From Thermoplasmata archaeon (GTDB lineage: Archaea > Thermoplasmatota > Thermoplasmata > UBA184), in the NCBI GenBank assembly GCA_030042855.1, contig JASHYU010000169.1, positions 1-6,071 of the forward strand: a stretch of 6,071 bases of DNA, in the 5' to 3' direction. A model generated the notes under the pieces. The model made no database searches. It saw only the letters and a program-made list of their open reading frames with translations, and had not been told where the DNA came from. Positions within the stretch are counted from its first letter, which is position 1. Every line of letters begins with the position of its first letter. Of the stretch, positions 3,288 to 6,071 are shown one piece after another. The position numbers were made by a program, and so were the translations under genes.

Positions 3288-6065
3288 TCATCGCACCGTA
3301 CCCGGGCGGCCGGGAGCGTGCGGCGCCGGGACGGCGCGCCGGCGGAGCGGGATCTCCGTCAGGAACGTGCCCAGGACGCCCCAGCCGAAACCGATGCGCG
3401 CGATACCGGTCGCGTCCGTCGTGCCGGACGTTGCCGGGGACGGCGTTCGCGGACCGGACGCCGGTTCCGCGCCCGCCGCGGAGAAGGTGACCGGTACGGT
3501 CTCGGCGGCGCCGCTCACCTCGAACGATCCCGTCGCGTTGAGGTACGACGCGCGGTCCGGGACCGCGAGGTAGCCGTACGAGCCGTTCGGGAGGTAGAAG
3601 GAGAGGGTCCGGCCCGTCCCGTTCAGGCGGACGTCGTTGGTCGCGAGTTCCCACTTCGTTCCGGACGGGAGCCCCGACTCACGGAACTTCACGTGATAGA
3701 AGACGAGGGAGACCGAGAGACTGCTCCGGTCGACGAGGAACGAACCGGTCGTCGCCCCGCTCACCGGGGTCGCGACCGTGTAGTAGTACGTGCCGGGGGT
3801 GACCGTGAACTTGATCGTCCCGTTCGTCGCGGGGCGGGTCGACGCGCCGAGGGTGACGTTCCACGGCGTCTTCGACGGGAGTCCCTTCTCGTGGAACGTG
3901 ACGGTGAACTCGGCCCGGGTCGTGGTGGCCGAACGGATCCCGCTGCTCGCACCGTGGAAGTGGAGGTTCCACGCCTCCACCGAGACGTCGTAGTGGGTCG
4001 AGGGCGCGAGCCCGACGATCGTGAACGAGTCGTTCGCCGGTCCCACCGAGGCGAAGTGGGTGTACGACGTGGTGTTGCCCCAGGCCACGGTGTAGTTGAC
4101 GAGGGGCGTCGCGTTCGGCGGCTGCCAGGTCAGCGCGATCGTCGAGCTGGTCGCGTGCGCCGCGGTGATCTTGGTCGACGGGGGCGCGTGCGTGTCGGCG
4201 AGCGCGGCGGAGGCGGGCCCCGGGAACTCGGGGAGCCCGAGCTGCCACATCCACCAGATCGTCCCCACCGGGGCCCCGTCGCTCCCGTTGATCGTGCACG
4301 CGCCGTGGAATTCCCGCTCGCAGTTGTACGAGTCGGGCGCGATGAGGTACGACGCGTTGTAGAACTGTCCCTCCTGCGACCACTGGAGCCAGGAGTAGAC
4401 CGGGACCCCTCCGATCGAGTTGTCGGGATAGAGGTAGGGGCTGACGTTCGTCGAGAGGAACCCGACGTGCCCCGGGGTCATGCTGATGAGCCAGGAGTCG
4501 TTCCCGAACCCCTCGTAGTTGCCGCCCACCATCGGCCCGGACGCGACGAGCGACGGCCGGTCCGAGGCGGCGACCGGTCCGATCGGCACGGCCGGCGGCG
4601 GGCCGCGGGGGTAGTGATTCGTGACGTTGAGGAGCGTGGTGAGGGCTCCGGTCCCGTTCACGGCGTACGTTACTCCGGACCACTCGGACTGGACGGAGAG
4701 CTCGCGGGACGTCACGTTGAACGCGATCCCGTTGACGCCGTTGACGACGATCCCCGAGCCCCAGGTGCCGTGGTACGTCCGCACCAGGTTCCCGTTCGTC
4801 GGGCCCGAGAGCTGCCACTCCTCGATCCCGTCGCTCGCACTTCCGTCCGCCTGGACGTCGATGTACCCATTCAGGTAGGGCTCCCAGTAGACGTTGTTCG
4901 CCTCGAAGTAGTCGAGCATCCCGACATACCGCTGGGAAGCGCTCCAGAGCGAGTGGCCGATCATGCTCCCGTTCGCGAGAATGAGCGTGAGCTCGGAATC
5001 GTTCCCGTCCCACCCGGTCAATTGGACCTGGCCGTTCGAAACGACGCTGCCGGTGCTGACCCCGGTGAAGTTGTACTCGAACCGCTGGTGCGTGGTCACG
5101 TTCACGGCCTCCGCGGTGATCGTCGTGGATTTGTTCGTGAGCGTCCCCCAGCCGTAGAGGTACGATCCGTCCTGCGTGATCATGAGCTCGTTCGGGATCA
5201 TGGGATAGTTCGGGAATCCCTGGTAGAGCGGGGTCCAGCCCGTGAGGTTGTCGAGCGTCCGGTTCGCGAACGAGTAGAACGCGAGCTGGTTCGCCGACGT
5301 GAGGTAGTACGCCCCGCTCTGGGTCCAGGAGAGGACGGGGTTCTGGCACCCCGGCCCCCCGCCGCTCGAGGAGTCGTCGAGGTACACCGCATCGCACGCA
5401 TAGTCGGGCAGCACGATCGACGTGTTGCCGTACGCCACCTCGGGATAGACGGTGAGCAGGACGTTCGTGCCGGAACGCACGGTGACGTTGGCCACCGCGC
5501 CGCCGAAGCCGTCGGGATATCCCGGACCGGTGAGCGACGGGTCGGGGCTCGCGGCGACGTAGTACGTCGCGCCCGAGGAGAGGTTCATCGAGAACGTCCC
5601 GCTCGGACCGGTCGACGTCGCGTTCAGGGCCGGGCAGCTCACGGGCGAGGGAGGCGCCGGGGAGCACGGCGACCCATAGGCGGTGACCGCGACGCCGCTC
5701 AACAGGGGCACCGAACCGTACCCGTTGAGGCTGCCGACGACCGCTCCGGTCACGCCGAGATAACCGGCCCCCGTCCGTTCGTTCTCCACGGCCCCCGTCG
5801 AGGGAACGGCGGGGCGGTCGGGCCCGGCCGCGGCCAACTGGGGCGGGAGCGGTTCGATCCCGAGGGTCGGATCCACGACCGACGTCGGCGGAACAAAGGA
5901 GGGGGTGACCGAGAACGCGATCGGAACCCCCGGATCCCCTCCCGCCGCGCCCGGGGCCGCCGCAGGGCCTGTCGAGCCCACGGCCAGGCCCAGGCCCGCT
6001 AACAGAAGAACGGTCCCCAAGGCGAGCACGCGCGGCACAGTTCGGCGACGGAAAGCGATCGACAC
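3288..6065 (-). CDS. Large secreted, modular cell-surface protein (beta domain, probable beta-propeller, FN3, two GLP repeats, C-terminal hydrophobic segment)
   Basis: Read from the GTG at 6065 this is 925 residues, but the frame stays open to the window edge two codons further, so the true start may lie outside. Residues 1-30 form a Sec-type signal peptide: a basic FRRR, then a hydrophobic core, with cleavage probable near 32-43. No lipobox cysteine is present. Residues 103-207 look like a carboxypeptidase-regulatory-type beta domain. Residues 240-615 carry irregular blade-like repeats (TQDGSYLYGWG, SWTQSGAYYL) suggesting a beta-propeller. Residues 626-718 are a fibronectin type III domain. 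Residues 720-861 are two 'F-x-E-x-G-L-P' repeats. A Ser/Thr/Pro-rich linker then precedes a hydrophobic stretch at 888-907 and RRR. The six cysteines fall in close pairs, and I count 27 N-x-S/T sequons, both expected for an exported glycoprotein. No catalytic motif is recognised. A role in adhesion, the cell envelope or ligand binding is inferred only. Confidence 0.87.
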   Translation of the reverse strand: MSIAFRRRTVPRVLALGTVLLLAGLGLAVGSTGPAAAPGAAGGDPGVPIAFSVTPSFVPPTSVVDPTLGIEPLPPQLAAAGPDRPAVPSTGAVENERTGAGYLGVTGAVVGSLNGYGSVPLLSGVAVTAYGSPCSPAPPSPVSCPALNATSTGPSGTFSMNLSSGATYYVAASPDPSLTGPGYPDGFGGAVANVTVRSGTNVLLTVYPEVAYGNTSIVLPDYACDAVYLDDSSSGGGPGCQNPVLSWTQSGAYYLTSANQLAFYSFANRTLDNLTGWTPLYQGFPNYPMIPNELMITQDGSYLYGWGTLTNKSTTITAEAVNVTTHQRFEYNFTGVSTGSVVSNGQVQLTGWDGNDSELTLILANGSMIGHSLWSASQRYVGMLDYFEANNVYWEPYLNGYIDVQADGSASDGIEEWQLSGPTNGNLVRTYHGTWGSGIVVNGVNGIAFNVTSRELSVQSEWSGVTYAVNGTGALTTLLNVTNHYPRGPPPAVPIGPVAASDRPSLVASGPMVGGNYEGFGNDSWLISMTPGHVGFLSTNVSPYLYPDNSIGGVPVYSWLQWSQEGQFYNASYLIAPDSYNCEREFHGACTINGSDGAPVGTIWWMWQLGLPEFPGPASAALADTHAPPSTKITAAHATSSTIALTWQPPNATPLVNYTVAWGNTTSYTHFASVGPANDSFTIVGLAPSTHYDVSVEAWNLHFHGASSGIRSATTTRAEFTVTFHEKGLPSKTPWNVTLGASTRPATNGTIKFTVTPGTYYYTVATPVSGATTGSFLVDRSSLSVSLVFYHVKFRESGLPSGTKWELATNDVRLNGTGRTLSFYLPNGSYGYLAVPDRASYLNATGSFEVSGAAETVPVTFSAAGAEPASGPRTPSPATSGTTDATGIARIGFGWGVLGTFLTEIPLRRRAVPAPHAPGRPGTVR
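3336..3404 (-). other. C-terminal hydrophobic segment with basic end in the surface protein
   Basis: Residues 888-910 read IARIGFGWGVLGTFLTEIPL then RRR, after a Ser/Thr/Pro-rich linker, and a 15-residue tail follows. The order (disordered linker, short hydrophobic stretch, arginines) is that of a C-terminal membrane anchor or a sorting signal. The stretch is short, with Arg890 near its start and Glu904 within it, so a stable transmembrane helix is uncertain. Confidence 0.45.
3483..3908 (-). repeat. Two tandem protein-level 'GLP' beta repeats in the surface protein
   Basis: Residues 720-789 (bases 3699-3908) begin FTVTFHEKGLPSKTPWNVTL. Residues 790-861 (bases 3483-3698) begin YHVKFRESGLPSGTKWELAT. 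Each copy is about 70 residues long, opens with this consensus, has a Gly/Tyr-rich middle (PGTYYYTVA; NGSYGYLAV) and ends with a 'G-S-F-x-V ... V-x-F' strand. They are diverged at the DNA level, so this is an old duplication and not a recent direct repeat. I know this repeat type from secreted proteins of Thermoplasmata. Confidence 0.75.
5952..6065 (-). other. Signal peptide region of the surface protein
   Basis: This encodes residues 1-38: MSIAFRRRTVPRV, then the hydrophobic core LALGTVLLLAGLGLAVG, then STGPAAAP. The charged/hydrophobic/small-residue order is that of a Sec signal. The arginines do not form a convincing twin-arginine motif because the hydrophobic and lysine positions after RR do not fit. 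The cleavage site cannot be fixed by eye. Confidence 0.7.
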
Positions 6066-6071
6066 GCGCCC

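Noticed and set aside
3318..6002. An 894-codon open frame on the plus strand, fully antisense to the surface-protein gene
   Set aside because: The translation is dominated by Arg, Asp, Glu, Val and Gly in low-complexity order with no domain pattern. It is what a GC-rich third position produces on the opposite strand; the minus-strand product has a signal peptide, domains and repeats.

Overview
The window is about two-thirds G+C and reads as archaeal chromosome, most likely a high-GC member of the Thermoplasmata (Thermoplasmatota). The main clue is a large secreted protein ending in two copies of a 'F-x-E-x-G-L-P-x-G-x-x-W' beta-rich repeat, which I associate with surface proteins of that group. 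Supporting clues are AT-rich TATA-like boxes about 26-30 bases before starts, weak or absent Shine-Dalgarno sequences, and a tRNA gene without an encoded CCA end. The placement is an inference; no marker gene is present to settle it.

Layout, left to right. Bases 1-432 (minus) hold the 5' part of an Fe-S-cluster-carrier-like gene: a degenerate, cysteine-free A-type (IscA/NfuA N-terminal-like) domain, a Pro/Ala linker and the first residues of a second domain that the window edge cuts off. Bases 496-1368 (minus) encode an alpha/beta hydrolase with a full Ser-Asp-His triad and an HPGGPG oxyanion motif. Bases 1369-1575 form a divergent intergenic region with a good TATA-like box for the next gene. 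Bases 1576-1989 (plus) encode a small VOC/glyoxalase-fold protein. It converges on 2093-3070 (minus), an alpha/alpha-toroid protein of the squalene-cyclase/prenyltransferase repeat type. A minus-strand tRNA-Gly(GCC) lies at 3159-3232, with its own box A just upstream. The rest, 3288-6065 (minus), is one large modular cell-surface protein: signal peptide, beta domain, probable beta-propeller, fibronectin type III domain, two GLP repeats and a short hydrophobic C-terminal segment followed by arginines.

I see no pathway that joins these genes. The two leftmost minus-strand genes could be co-transcribed, but the 63-base gap has its own weak TATA-like sequence. No mobile element, CRISPR array, integrase, toxin-antitoxin pair or defence system is visible. 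The items most worth following up are the cysteine-free A-type domain fusion, the orphan toroid protein that lacks the cyclase DxDD motif, and the surface protein with three close cysteine pairs, dense N-glycosylation sequons and an unusual C-terminal tail.
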